Below are positions 21,024-30,682 of a stretch of DNA of 64,000 nucleotides, piece after piece. Position numbers and translations under genes: made by a program. Within the stretch, counting starts at the first letter, position 1. Every line of letters starts with the position of its first letter. The notes beneath the pieces were generated by a model. The model did not search any database. It saw only the letters and a list, made by a program, of their open reading frames with translations, and was not told where the DNA came from. The stretch comes from Hyphomonadaceae bacterium UKL13-1 (GTDB taxonomy: Bacteria > Pseudomonadota > Alphaproteobacteria > Caulobacterales > Aquidulcibacteraceae), in NCBI GenBank assembly GCA_001602435.1, contig CP012156.1, positions 3,169,898 through 3,233,897 of the forward strand, written 5' to 3'.

Positions 21024-21752
21024 TCAGGGCTGCAGCAAAGCCGCGAGTTCGGCCTTTGCCGCCTCATAATCCGCTTTAAAGGCCGGATCCTTGTGCAGTT
21101 CCACCAAGAGCGCCGCGCTGAGGGCTTGCCCTGCCGCGACATCGCTGGGGTAATGCACGCCGCACACCGCGCGGCTGAGGCCAAAATCTAGGCCACGCGC
21201 CTTCAGGGCGTCTGCCTTTGCTGGGACAAGTTCTGCCAAGAGCGTGCCTGCCATGGCACCCCACATGGCATGACCGGATGGGTAAGAATTCAAGCCACTT
21301 TCTGGCAAGCGCACACAAGCCGTCACCGCCGGATCCGCCAAGGGCGGACGGGGGCGCTTATAGAGCTCTTTAAATGGCAATGCGGTTGCACCCACATCGC
21401 GCAAGGAGCGGGCCATCAAGCGGGCAAGGTTTGGCGCGCTCGCCTCCGTCACCTTTGGGCCAAGTAAGGAGCCGAAAGCCGAAAAGACCTCAAGCTTTTG
21501 ATCGGCTTGGGCGAGGGCGACGCGTTCGGGCGTGCGCTTGGCTTGCAGGTCCAGCGCAGCGGCGCGGTCATCCTGATCTGCCTTTGAACCGGGTGCGGGT
21601 GCCGCTGGGAAATTGGCTACAGCAACTGCCGCAGGCAAATAGCCCTTTATGTCATCTGCTTGCGCACAGCTGATGACGGCAGAGGTCAGCATGAAGCCGG
21701 CAAGGACCCAACCTAAGGAAGGGCGGGCAAAGGATGGGAAACGCATGAACAT
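21024..21752 (-). CDS. Periplasmic class A acid phosphatase (PAP2 superfamily)
   Basis: Predicted exported phosphatase of 242 residues. From the ATG at 21752 (AAGGAG 5 nt upstream) it starts MFMRFPSFARPSLGWVL, with a hydrophobic core and a likely cleavage after AQA. The three phosphatase motifs are present: KRPRP, PSGHAMWG, and SRAVCGVHYPSD, matching the class A nonspecific acid phosphatase signature. It lies 40 nt downstream of the helicase gene on the same strand. The substrate is unknown; related enzymes release phosphate from nucleotides and phosphomonoesters. Confidence 0.85.
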   Translation of the reverse strand: MFMRFPSFARPSLGWVLAGFMLTSAVISCAQADDIKGYLPAAVAVANFPAAPAPGSKADQDDRAAALDLQAKRTPERVALAQADQKLEVFSAFGSLLGPKVTEASAPNLARLMARSLRDVGATALPFKELYKRPRPPLADPAVTACVRLPESGLNSYPSGHAMWGAMAGTLLAELVPAKADALKARGLDFGLSRAVCGVHYPSDVAAGQALSAALLVELHKDPAFKADYEAAKAELAALLQP

Positions 21753-21792
21753 CAGAACTCCTTTGGGTGCGATCCGTGCACCCGGAACCGCG

Positions 21793-23313
21793 CTAATCCT
21801 GCTCGATCCGGCCAACCCGAAACGCACCAAGATCGGCATAAACCGCCTTATCGGCAAAGGCGAAGGCGGCATCATCGACCCGAACATCGGTGCGGCGCAA
21901 GTGGCGCGACAGCGTTAAGCCTTCCAAGGTGCGGCAACGCGACAGCGCAACATAGGTCTGACCATGGGCAAAGGCGCCTCGTCCAAAGTCGACATGGACA
22001 GCATCAAAGGTCAGGCCTTGGGCTTTGTGGACCGTCAGCGCCCAAGCGGGCCGCAGCGGCACTTGCCGGAAGACGCCCACCGCCTTGCGCTGGGGTACGC
22101 CTTCGGGATCGGGCTCGTAAATATAGCGCTCCCAATCGGCCGGTTCGATCTCATGCACACGGCCACCGATGCGAACGAAGACCGACGTCTTGCCCAGATC
22201 AACTACCGTCGCCAGCGTGCCATTGACCCAGCGTTTGTCTGGATCATTGCGCAACAGCATGACCCGCGCGCCCACCCGCAACAAAAGGTCGCTGTCGGTC
22301 GGGAAAATGCGCTCGTCAAACTGGCCCTCGACTTTAGCCCCGTAAGAGGCCTCAGGCCCGGAAAGGCGCGCCATCTCTAGATCATTGATCCGGCGGGCGG
22401 CTTCATTGGTGGTGGTCAGGACGATGGCCCCATCACCATCCTTATCGGAAAAGGGCGGGGGTTCACCCACCACGCGAGAGTCCAAAAGCTCTGCATCCTC
22501 CATCGTCGGCCGTCCGCGCCGCATCCGGTCCAACAGGCCGAGGAAGGCTGCATCGGATTGGCGAAACACCTGACACAGCTCAATCGACGTCCAAGACAGT
22601 GACTTTACCGACGGCGCATCAAAGAAGTAAGGCCCGCCAAACCATTGTTCGAGGATGGGCTCATCTTCCCGGCTCACAACGGGCGGCAATTGCGCACTAT
22701 CACCAACGCACAAAAGACGGACGCCGCCGAATGGCCGGGGCACACCTCGGTGCAAGCGCATGGACCGATCAATCGCGTCCATCAAGTCCGAGCGCACCAT
22801 GGAAATCTCGTCAATCACCAGAAGATCGAGTGTTTTCAACATGCGGCCTTCGCGCACACGACGGACGTCCTGCGGCTGGATCATGGCGGGCGGCAACTTG
22901 AACAAGGAATGGATCGTCTGACCACCGGCGTTTAATGCCGCAATGCCCGATGGGGCGACGATGGCGGCTTTGAGGTCTGTTTCATCCATAAAGGCTTTGA
23001 GGAAGGTGGTTTTGCCGGTACCGGCCCGGCCCGTTAGGAACACCCCGCCTTCGGCCTTCTCAATCCGCTCCGCCACTTCACGGTAAGGCCCGTCGTCGAG
23101 CGAGAGGGCGACTGCCTTCGCCGGGCCTTCGATCCGCCCATGGCCACCTTGCAAGCGCGCCATCGCCATGGCCCCATCGGCATCATCGACTTTAGCGACG
23201 ACGGTACCATTGCGGATCAGCACAGCCGAAAAACCGCTTCCGGTATCCACCAGACGCGCAATTCCGCCCCGCAATGCCATTTCCCGCACTGTTTTCACGT
23301 GTGACCTTTTCAA
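21793..23313 (-). CDS. Pif1/RecD-like SF1B helicase
   Basis: Predicted ATP-dependent DNA helicase of 506 residues. Walker A is GRAGTGKTT near residue 93 and Walker B is VIDEIS; VGDSAQLPPV, VFRQSDA, LTVHKAQGLTFD and YVALSRCR correspond to helicase motifs III-VI of the Pif1 group, which is widespread in bacteria as stand-alone proteins. The first 75 residues before the helicase core are not recognised. The TTG at 23313 has AAGGA 5 nt upstream; a GTG at 23298 (AGG 6 nt upstream) is an alternative. It is divergent from cysK across about 140 bp. Confidence 0.85.
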   Translation of the reverse strand: MKRSHVKTVREMALRGGIARLVDTGSGFSAVLIRNGTVVAKVDDADGAMAMARLQGGHGRIEGPAKAVALSLDDGPYREVAERIEKAEGGVFLTGRAGTGKTTFLKAFMDETDLKAAIVAPSGIAALNAGGQTIHSLFKLPPAMIQPQDVRRVREGRMLKTLDLLVIDEISMVRSDLMDAIDRSMRLHRGVPRPFGGVRLLCVGDSAQLPPVVSREDEPILEQWFGGPYFFDAPSVKSLSWTSIELCQVFRQSDAAFLGLLDRMRRGRPTMEDAELLDSRVVGEPPPFSDKDGDGAIVLTTTNEAARRINDLEMARLSGPEASYGAKVEGQFDERIFPTDSDLLLRVGARVMLLRNDPDKRWVNGTLATVVDLGKTSVFVRIGGRVHEIEPADWERYIYEPDPEGVPQRKAVGVFRQVPLRPAWALTVHKAQGLTFDAVHVDFGRGAFAHGQTYVALSRCRTLEGLTLSRHLRRTDVRVDDAAFAFADKAVYADLGAFRVGRIEQD

Positions 23314-23452
23314 CCTCTTCCTTCGGTGGGTGCGCCTTCTGCGTCAAGCAGCGGCTGCGCGAATATGTATCGATTAGAAATTCTAACTTGTATCTCGCAA
23401 GCCGAAGTCGCACCTGATGTGTTATACGCACGGACACAAGTGAGGACGAAAC

Positions 23453-24427
23453 ATGACTCAAGACGCCAATAGCCCCGCGATACGCGCACAAGGCCGGATT
23501 TTCTCGAACATTACAGAGACAATTGGCGCAACGCCTTTGGTACGCCTAGACAAGATCGCTGCCAAGTATGGTGTGAAGGCAGAACTTTTGGGCAAGCTGG
23601 AATTCTTCAACCCGATCGCTTCGGTGAAAGACCGCATCGGCGTGTCCATGATTGAGGAATTGGAAAGCCGCGGCCTGATCAAGGAAGGCTCTGTCTTGGT
23701 GGAGCCGACTTCGGGCAATACGGGCATTGCCTTGGCCTTTGTGGCGGCCCAGCGTGGCTATCGCCTGATCTTGGTCATGCCAGAGACCATGTCTTTAGAG
23801 CGCCGTAAGATGCTGGCCTTCCTTGGGGCTGAGCTGGTGCTAACACCGGGTGCGGAAGGCATGAAGGGCGCTGTCGCGCGCGCCAAACACTTGGTCGAAG
23901 AAACGCCAAATGCCTTGATTCCAGGCCAATTTGTGAACCCAGCCAATCCAGCTGTACACCGTCGCACGACGGCTGAAGAGATTTGGATCGATACAGAAGG
24001 CAAAGTAGATGCCTTTGTGGCAGGCGTCGGCACCGGCGGCACGATCACCGGGGTTGGCCAAGTGTTGAAGCAGCGCAATCCCGGCATTCAGATTGTCGCG
24101 GTGGAACCAGCGGGCAGCCCGGTTTTGTCCGGCGGCGCACCTGGGCCGCACAAGATCCAAGGCATTGGCGCGGGCTTTATTCCAGAAGTGCTGGATCGGT
24201 CGGTGATTGATGAAGTCATCACCGTGACCAATGAGGAGGCTTTTGATTTCAGCCGCGATCTGGCCCGCACCGAAGGCGTGCCCGGCGGGATCTCGACCGG
24301 AGCTAATTTGGCTGCGGCGATCAAATTGGGCCAACGCCCTGAATATGCCGGCAAGCGGATCGTCTTTATCGTCCCCAGCTTTGCAGAGCGCTATATTTCC
24401 TCGGCCTTGTTCGACGGGATCGGCTAA
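23453..24427 (+). CDS. cysK: Cysteine synthase (O-acetylserine sulfhydrylase)
   Basis: PLP enzyme that makes cysteine from O-acetylserine and sulfide. The 324-residue length is normal. The PLP lysine is K59 in [11 protein letters not shown], the substrate loop is [10 protein letters not shown], and the phosphate-binding glycine loop is GTGGTITG. The ATG at 23453 has GAGG 7 nt upstream. It is followed by a GC-rich hairpin and then amn. No cysteine-regulon operator is evident upstream. Confidence 0.95.
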   Translation: MTQDANSPAIRAQGRIFSNITETIGATPLVRLDKIAAKYGVKAELLGKLEFFNPIASVKDRIGVSMIEELESRGLIKEGSVLVEPTSGNTGIALAFVAAQRGYRLILVMPETMSLERRKMLAFLGAELVLTPGAEGMKGAVARAKHLVEETPNALIPGQFVNPANPAVHRRTTAEEIWIDTEGKVDAFVAGVGTGGTITGVGQVLKQRNPGIQIVAVEPAGSPVLSGGAPGPHKIQGIGAGFIPEVLDRSVIDEVITVTNEEAFDFSRDLARTEGVPGGISTGANLAAAIKLGQRPEYAGKRIVFIVPSFAERYISSALFDGIG

Positions 24428-24434
24428 ACCATCT

Positions 24435-24471
24435 GGCGGTCTGCGACGTGGACTTCGGGTCGCAGATCGCC
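24435..24471 (+). terminator. GC-rich stem-loop downstream of cysK
   Basis: A 13-bp stem (24435-24447 with 24459-24471, one G-U pair on the plus transcript) and an 11-nt loop starts 8 nt after the cysK stop. The following bases are not a strong T-run, so termination may be partial or Rho-assisted. Confidence 0.5.
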
Positions 24472-24517
24472 CTTGTCATAATCTTGCGATTGACAAGCAG
24501 GCCTCAAACAGCCAGAT

Positions 24518-25975
24518 GTGGCCATGTTTCCATGCAAATCTCCACAAGAAGCGATTGATAGGCTTCAAGACATCCACGCAGCATCCGTTCAGGCCCTGCA
24601 CGATGCCCTCGCCCGGTTTGTTCAAACCCGGGTTCCCCCCACTCCAGAAGAGCGCGCACGCTTTCGCTATCCCGAAATCCGCGTGACTTATGCGCCGGAC
24701 GGTCCGCCGCCCGTATCCCAGCGTGCTTATGCGAAGTTTAACGCGCCAGGTGTTTACACCACGACGGTCACCCATCCGGCGCTGTTCACCGACTATCTGC
24801 TTGAAAATCTTGAGCCCTTGGTTGGCGAATATGGCGCAACCGTTGAAGTCGGCCTGTCCGATGCTGAGATGCCTTATTCCTACGTCATCGACGGCGTAAC
24901 CGACCTTGGGGTCGGCGATGTACCGCCGCAGGAATTAGCGCGCTGGTTCCCGACGCCGCAACTGACCGCTGTCGGCGACGAAATCGTCGATGGTGAGTTT
25001 GAAATCCTGCAAGGCCAACCTCGACCGCTCGCTTTGTATGATGGGTTGCGGGTGGATTATTCGCTAAAGCGCCTGACCCATTATTCAGGCACGGAATGGC
25101 GCTCCTTCCAGCCGTGGATCCTATTCACCAATTACGCCCGCTATGTCGACGAATTTGTGCGCTGGGCGATTGATCAGATCCGCCAAGGTGGGCGCTATGA
25201 TTCCTTGATCTGCTCTGGCGGGGTAACGATTGACGCCTCTAATCTGGATGATGATCCAGAAGGGCGCGTCGCGGCCAGCCCTTGGCGCAAGTATCAAATG
25301 CCAGCCTATCACCTCACCACCAAGGACGGGCAAGGCATTACCCTCGTCAATATTGGCGTGGGGCCGTCTAACGCGAAGAATATCACCGACCATTTGGCCG
25401 TTCTGCGTCCACACTGTTGGCTGATGGTTGGCCATTGCGGCGGCTTGCGGCAGAGCCAGCGGATTGGCGACTATGTGTTGGCGCACGCTTATTTGCGCAA
25501 GGACGAAGTCCTCGACCGTATCTTGCCAGCGGACGTCCCCATTCCGCCGATCGCGGAAGTGCAAATGTCCATCCAGCAGGCCGCCATGGAAGTCACGGGC
25601 GAAAGCGGGGAAGCCCTCAAGCGTCGTCTGCGGACCGGCACGGTGGTGAGCTTCTCGGACCGGAACTGGGAGCTTTATTGGGGCCGGGAGCGTCGCTTGA
25701 TCAATATCTCACGCTCCATCGGCGTCGATATGGAAAGCTGCATGATTGCTGCCCAAGGGTTCCGCCACCGCGTGCCTTATGGCACCCTTTTGTGCGTATC
25801 GGACAAGCCGCTGCACGGCGAGATCAAACTGCCCGGCACTGCCAACATCTTCTATGAGCGCGCCATTGGTGAGCATCTGAAGATTGGGATCGCAGCTATT
25901 GAAAAGATGCGCCTCGACGGGGTTGTGCTGCACTCACGCAAGCTGCGCAGCTTTGACGAGCCGCCCTTCCGCTGA
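24518..25975 (+). CDS. amn: AMP nucleosidase
   Basis: Hydrolyses AMP to adenine and ribose 5-phosphate, helping to set the adenylate pool. At 485 residues it has the length of the E. coli enzyme: an N-terminal Amn-specific domain (about 1-170) followed by a nucleoside-phosphorylase-like catalytic domain containing VGHCGGLRQSQ and the late segment SIGVDMES with the conserved acidic substrate-binding residues. Start is GTG 24518 or ATG 24524; neither has a strong Shine-Dalgarno. A strong terminator follows the gene. Confidence 0.93.
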   Translation: MAMFPCKSPQEAIDRLQDIHAASVQALHDALARFVQTRVPPTPEERARFRYPEIRVTYAPDGPPPVSQRAYAKFNAPGVYTTTVTHPALFTDYLLENLEPLVGEYGATVEVGLSDAEMPYSYVIDGVTDLGVGDVPPQELARWFPTPQLTAVGDEIVDGEFEILQGQPRPLALYDGLRVDYSLKRLTHYSGTEWRSFQPWILFTNYARYVDEFVRWAIDQIRQGGRYDSLICSGGVTIDASNLDDDPEGRVAASPWRKYQMPAYHLTTKDGQGITLVNIGVGPSNAKNITDHLAVLRPHCWLMVGHCGGLRQSQRIGDYVLAHAYLRKDEVLDRILPADVPIPPIAEVQMSIQQAAMEVTGESGEALKRRLRTGTVVSFSDRNWELYWGRERRLINISRSIGVDMESCMIAAQGFRHRVPYGTLLCVSDKPLHGEIKLPGTANIFYERAIGEHLKIGIAAIEKMRLDGVVLHSRKLRSFDEPPFR

Positions 25976-25993
25976 TTAGTGCAACCAAGACGA

Positions 25994-26021
25994 AAAAGGG
26001 GCCCCAATCGGGGCCCCTTTT
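25994..26021. terminator. Bidirectional Rho-independent terminator
   Basis: A perfect 12-bp stem (25994-26005 with 26010-26021), A4-G4-C4 paired with G4-C4-T4, around a 4-nt loop, giving T-runs in both directions. It lies between the convergent amn and RND permease genes and can serve both. Confidence 0.92.
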
Positions 26022-26042
26022 GATTTGTCGGTTTTGCCCGGC

Positions 26043-29000
26043 CTATTCGGCGGCGGCTTGGCTGGCGCGGCGTTCGACTTCCTCTTTCAAGGCAATCGCT
26101 TTGTCTTCACTGGTGACGGTTGGCACCTTCGAGAAGAAGCGCTTGATCTTCTGATCGAGGTCATCGATCAGCGTGTAGACGGCAGGCACGAAGATCAGGC
26201 TCAACACGGTCGACAAGGTCAAGCCGCCGATCACCGCAATCGCCATCCCATGCCGGAATGCACCAGCGCCAGCTGTTGTCATAGCGGCAGGCACCATGCC
26301 CGCGATCATCGCAATCGTGGTCATAATGATCGGGCGCGACCGCTTGCGAGCCGCATCAATCAGGGCCTCATGACGCGGCACACCGCGATGTTGAGCTTCG
26401 ATCACAAAGTCGACCAGCAGGATCGAGTTCTTGATCACGATACCAATCAACATCAACAGCCCAATCATCACCGGCAGCGATAGCGGCTCCTTCACAAGAC
26501 CCAGTGCAATGAACGCACCAGCTGGGGCCAAGAGAATGACCGACAGAATGGTGATTGGGTGCAGGAAGTCTTTGAACAACAGCACCAGCACACAATAGAT
26601 CAGCAAGACCCCGAGGCCGATGGCGCCGCCGAATTGGCCGAACATGTCGCCCAATTCTTCTGCATCACCATCTGGTTTCACTTTCACGCCAGGACCTGGA
26701 TTTTTGTAGAAGTCTTCCTTCTGCAATTCTTCCAAGGCGGGGCCAAGCTGCTTGCCGGCGGCTAAGCCCGACGAGATTGTCACAACGCGCTGACGATCTT
26801 CCCGCGTGATACGGGCTTCACCACCACCGAATTGAATGTCGGCAACGGCACTCAAAGGCACGGTGTCACCCGTTCCCGTGTTTACACGCAACGCACCAAT
26901 GGCTTCAATGTCGGCCCGGTTTTCTCGCGCCAAGCGCACGAGGATCGGGATTTGACGCTCGCCCGCATTAAACTTGGCGAGGTTGAGCTCGATATCACCC
27001 GTTGTCGCCAAACGTGAGGCGGTGGCGATTTCAGCGATCGACACACCCAAGCGCGCAGCTTCTTCCCGCTTTGGCAGGATGTGCAGTTCGGGGCGGGTTA
27101 AGTCAGCCGAGGAACGCAAGTCCACGGCCCAAGACTTTTTCCGCATTTCACTCATGACACGTTGGGTCGCAGCGGCCAAAGCGTCTGGGTCGTCCGAGGT
27201 CAAATTGATCGACAGACCACCCGAACCCCAGCCACCGCCAAACCGTGCCCGAATGCCTGGCACTTTGCCAACGGATTTGCGGAGCTCGCCTTCATAGGCT
27301 TGCTGCGAGATGTCGCGTTCTTTCCGCTCCACCAGCGAGATGAAGTAAGTTGCACCCGTCAAATCACCGTTCACGCTTTGCACGACGGACTTGGTTTCAG
27401 GCCGATCCATCACAATGCCGGCAACTTCGCGGGCACGCGCATCTGCTTCGTCTGGCGAGAGGCCCGGTGGCAAGTCGATGCGCATTTGCACAAAGCCTTG
27501 GTCGATGGTTGGCGTGAATGTCTTGGGCGCTAAGCCCAACATCAAGACCGACACGATCATCACCGCAACCCCAACAGCAACCGTCTTCCAACGGTTCCGC
27601 AAGGCCATTTCAAGGAAAGCGATGTAGCGCTTGCCAGCTTCACCTTCATGCTCTGGTGGTGAACGTGTGAGGATAAAGGCCGCCAACAAAGGCGTGATCA
27701 AGCGGGCAACCAAAAGCGAGAACAGCACCGCAACCGCCACCGTCAAGCCAAAGCTCTTGAAGAATTGTCCGACGATGCCTGTCATAAAGGACACAGGCGC
27801 AAACACCGCGACAATTGTCGCCGTGGTCGCAACCACGGCTAGACCAATTTCGTCGGCCGCTTCCAAAGCTGCCGAATAGGGCGATTTGCCCATTCGGATG
27901 TGGCGGATGATGTTTTCGATTTCCACAATTGCGTCATCGACCAAGATGCCCGCCACCAACGCAAGCGCCAAAAGCGTCACATCATTCAGCGTGAAGCCCA
28001 AAAGGCTCATGACCCAGAAGGTTGGAATGGTCGACAACGGGATGGCAATTGCCGCCAAGAAGGTCGCTCGCCCATCTTTGATGACGAAGGTCCCAATGCC
28101 GAGAATTACGGTCCCGATGGACAACAATACGGTCTTGGAAATGTGAACCCCGGTCGTCGTTTCGAGCACCCAAGCAAGGCCAACCAAGGTGACACCAATA
28201 ATGGCTGCCGCGGCAATAACAGGCCGCCATCCGCCCAAAAAGACCGCAACCACCAAGGTCGCTAACAGCGCACCTTCAAATAACGTCTCCATCGACATGT
28301 CGAAGCTTTCTTGGACATAGTCGGTAGGGGTGAACACAGGTTCGATGATCAGGTTCGGATAGGCTTTGCGTAACTCTTCGATTTTCAACTTGACGGCCTC
28401 ATAGGCCTTCAAGGAACTTGCGGTCTTGGAACGCAGGACTTGGAACATCACGACAGGTTGGTCGTTAAAGCGGCCAATCCCGCGCACTTCGCTCGACCCA
28501 TCGCGGACATCAGCAATATCGGATAGGCGCACGACGCGACCACCGTTTAGGACGATGGGCGTGTTACGAAGTTCCTCCACCGTTTTAGCAGAGCCCAAAG
28601 CACGGATAGTTTGTTCTCCCGCACCAGATTCTGATTTGCCAGCTGGCAAGTCGATATTCTCACTGCGCAGCGCGCGGCTGACCTGTGAGGCTGTCGCGCC
28701 GAAGGCAGTCAAGCGGGCTGGGTCCAAATCAACGGTGATTTGACGGCTGGCACCGCCCCAGCGTTCGACGCGGCCAACGCCTTTTACCGCCAGCAATTGG
28801 CGGTTGAATTCGCGGTCGATCAGCCAAGAAATGTCCTCTGCGGGCATATCGGGGCCACGCACAGAGTAAATCGCCAAAGGCTCTTGATCGTTGAAGTCGA
28901 TCCGAGCGACTTGCGGCTCGTTAATGCCATCGGGAAGGTCTGAGCGGATCTGCGACACCGCTGCACGGGCGTCGTCAACTGCTTTGGAGATATCGGTGCC

Positions 29001-29294
29001 GATTTGAAGTTCAACGAAAGTGTTTGAACTCCCCGTAACCAAGGTGGTCGTCATTTTCTTGACGCCCTCGATCGAGGCCAAAGCGCCTTCGACTTTGGTC
29101 GCAACCTGGTTCTCAAGCTCGCTCGGTGCAGCACCCTGCAGGCCCACAGACACGGTAAAGGCCGGGAATTCGATATCTGGGTTTGAGTTGATCGGGAGCT
29201 TGAAGAAGGCCCCAATCCCCATAATCGTCAAAAGAAAGAAGAGTAGGATCGGGGCGATTGGGTTCTTGATGGCCCAAGAAGATATATTGCGCAT
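26043..29294 (-). CDS. RND efflux transporter permease (HAE1-like) with an insertion
   Basis: Inner-membrane proton-driven pump of a tripartite multidrug efflux system. The 1083-residue protein has the RND architecture: TM1 at the N-terminus, two large periplasmic loops, and the TM4 proton-relay pair D453-D454 in GILVDDAIVEIEN (AcrB D407/D408). The TM10 lysine lies in GIVIKNSILLVDF. Odd feature: about 50 residues (roughly 356-406, two extra hydrophobic stretches) sit between VFLGGW and DGRATFLAAIAIPLS, which are normally adjacent. The gene follows its adaptor gene after 11 nt. Substrates cannot be inferred. Confidence 0.93.
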   Translation of the reverse strand: MRNISSWAIKNPIAPILLFFLLTIMGIGAFFKLPINSNPDIEFPAFTVSVGLQGAAPSELENQVATKVEGALASIEGVKKMTTTLVTGSSNTFVELQIGTDISKAVDDARAAVSQIRSDLPDGINEPQVARIDFNDQEPLAIYSVRGPDMPAEDISWLIDREFNRQLLAVKGVGRVERWGGASRQITVDLDPARLTAFGATASQVSRALRSENIDLPAGKSESGAGEQTIRALGSAKTVEELRNTPIVLNGGRVVRLSDIADVRDGSSEVRGIGRFNDQPVVMFQVLRSKTASSLKAYEAVKLKIEELRKAYPNLIIEPVFTPTDYVQESFDMSMETLFEGALLATLVVAVFLGGWRPVIAAAAIIGVTLVGLAWVLETTTGVHISKTVLLSIGTVILGIGTFVIKDGRATFLAAIAIPLSTIPTFWVMSLLGFTLNDVTLLALALVAGILVDDAIVEIENIIRHIRMGKSPYSAALEAADEIGLAVVATTATIVAVFAPVSFMTGIVGQFFKSFGLTVAVAVLFSLLVARLITPLLAAFILTRSPPEHEGEAGKRYIAFLEMALRNRWKTVAVGVAVMIVSVLMLGLAPKTFTPTIDQGFVQMRIDLPPGLSPDEADARAREVAGIVMDRPETKSVVQSVNGDLTGATYFISLVERKERDISQQAYEGELRKSVGKVPGIRARFGGGWGSGGLSINLTSDDPDALAAATQRVMSEMRKKSWAVDLRSSADLTRPELHILPKREEAARLGVSIAEIATASRLATTGDIELNLAKFNAGERQIPILVRLARENRADIEAIGALRVNTGTGDTVPLSAVADIQFGGGEARITREDRQRVVTISSGLAAGKQLGPALEELQKEDFYKNPGPGVKVKPDGDAEELGDMFGQFGGAIGLGVLLIYCVLVLLFKDFLHPITILSVILLAPAGAFIALGLVKEPLSLPVMIGLLMLIGIVIKNSILLVDFVIEAQHRGVPRHEALIDAARKRSRPIIMTTIAMIAGMVPAAMTTAGAGAFRHGMAIAVIGGLTLSTVLSLIFVPAVYTLIDDLDQKIKRFFSKVPTVTSEDKAIALKEEVERRASQAAAE

Positions 29295-29305
29295 AACGAC
29301 TTACC

Positions 29306-30682
29306 TCACTTCTTGGGGGGGGTTGCAGGTTGAGCAGGGGCGGAGGCCTTCAGCGCACCCTTAATTGGGTTGATCTTTTCGCCTTCAGCCAAGAAGGCAG
29401 AGCCGGCGGTTACGACCATCGCCCCAGGTTGTGGGCCAGACACTAATTCGACCAAGGAGCCCTCGCGGGAGCCGATGGTCACTTTTACCTTGGTGACTGA
29501 ATTGTCATTGCGGAGCACAAAGACCGAAGCCCCTTCGCGACCATAGACCAAAGCAGCAGCCGGCACGGCTGCCACACCGCGTGCTTTCGAAGAAGCGCTG
29601 CCCGTCAAAAACACACCAGACTTCACCGCTGGGTTTAGGGCCAAGGTAAAGCGGGCAATGCCGGTACGACGTTGCGGGTCGATTTGGGCTGGAAGACGCC
29701 GCAATGAACCCGATACCATCGAGCCGTCAGGTGCGGTAAATTCAGCGGGCATGCCGAGGCTTAAGCGGCTGATCTCAGATTCAGGCACTTCGGCGGCTAC
29801 TTCCAAGGCGTCATTGGCAACAATGACAAACATAGGCTGGCCAGTGGACCCAGCGATTTCACCCACATTGACCGAGCGGGAAATGACCTGACCGCCAACC
29901 GGAGCGGTGATCAAGCCGTTATTCTGGCGCGAGTTGGATTGGGCTTGCTGGGCAATTGCCACGTCAAGGTCAGCACGCGCGGCACCGACGCGGGCGGCGG
30001 CTTGGGCAACAGCCTGACGACGACCGTCTAGCAAGGCATTGATGTCGCCTTTTTGCGTGCGCAAACGGGCTTCAGCAGCACGGGCCGCGGCACGGCGTCC
30101 CTCCAATTGCTCGACCGACAAAGCACCCTCGCCCTTAATTGATAGGGCGCGCTGATATTCTGCCTCTGCTTGCTCATAGGCGATCTGCGCCGAGGCGGTG
30201 TCGAGCGCGCTTTCGCGTGGACCTGTCTCAGCCCGGGTTAAGTTTTGCCGGGCGGCCGTTAAGCCGACTTCTGCTTCCGCCAAGGACGTGCGCGCGCGGC
30301 GGACTTGTGCGGCCAATAATTCGCTATCCGCATTGACTTGGCGACCGTCTAACCGCGCCAAAGCCTGACCTGCGACAACGCGGTCACCGGCGTCGGCCAT
30401 GATTTGAATCACGCGCGCCCCGGACGAGGTTGGGAAGACACGGGCCTCTTGGATAGCCTGAACTTGACCCGCGACGACCAAGCGTCCGGTGAAGTTTTTC
30501 ACTTCTACAGGAACCACCGAAACGGCTTGCGGCATCCGGCCGCCCTCTTTCGCCTTGGCGTCAGCACCTGCTTTTTTCGCGTCTTCGCCTTTTTTTGCGT
30601 CACCGGAGTTACCACACGCGGAAAGACCCAGCGTGGTGGCAAGGATAAGCGCCAAGGATACAGCTTGGATTTTACGCGTCAT
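29306..30682 (-). CDS. RND periplasmic adaptor (membrane fusion) lipoprotein
   Basis: Adaptor linking the RND pump to the outer-membrane channel. From the ATG at 30682 (GGAG 6 nt upstream) it has a lipoprotein signal ending LSAC, a Lys/Ala-rich spacer, then lipoyl/barrel-sandwich halves flanking a long helical hairpin (about residues 115-225, rich in Ala, Glu and Arg). It ends in a beta-barrel and membrane-proximal domain, with a proline-rich tail. Its start overlaps the end of the tetR gene by about 11 nt and its stop is 11 nt before the permease, so tetR-adaptor-permease form one operon. Confidence 0.93.
   Translation of the reverse strand: MTRKIQAVSLALILATTLGLSACGNSGDAKKGEDAKKAGADAKAKEGGRMPQAVSVVPVEVKNFTGRLVVAGQVQAIQEARVFPTSSGARVIQIMADAGDRVVAGQALARLDGRQVNADSELLAAQVRRARTSLAEAEVGLTAARQNLTRAETGPRESALDTASAQIAYEQAEAEYQRALSIKGEGALSVEQLEGRRAAARAAEARLRTQKGDINALLDGRRQAVAQAAARVGAARADLDVAIAQQAQSNSRQNNGLITAPVGGQVISRSVNVGEIAGSTGQPMFVIVANDALEVAAEVPESEISRLSLGMPAEFTAPDGSMVSGSLRRLPAQIDPQRRTGIARFTLALNPAVKSGVFLTGSASSKARGVAAVPAAALVYGREGASVFVLRNDNSVTKVKVTIGSREGSLVELVSGPQPGAMVVTAGSAFLAEGEKINPIKGALKASAPAQPATPPKK

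Noticed and set aside
23296..23301. CACGTG at the helicase gene start as a third parS
   Set aside because: The flanks (TTTT/TGAC) break the parS palindrome; only the central hexamer matches. The same holds for CACGTG at 39033-39038.
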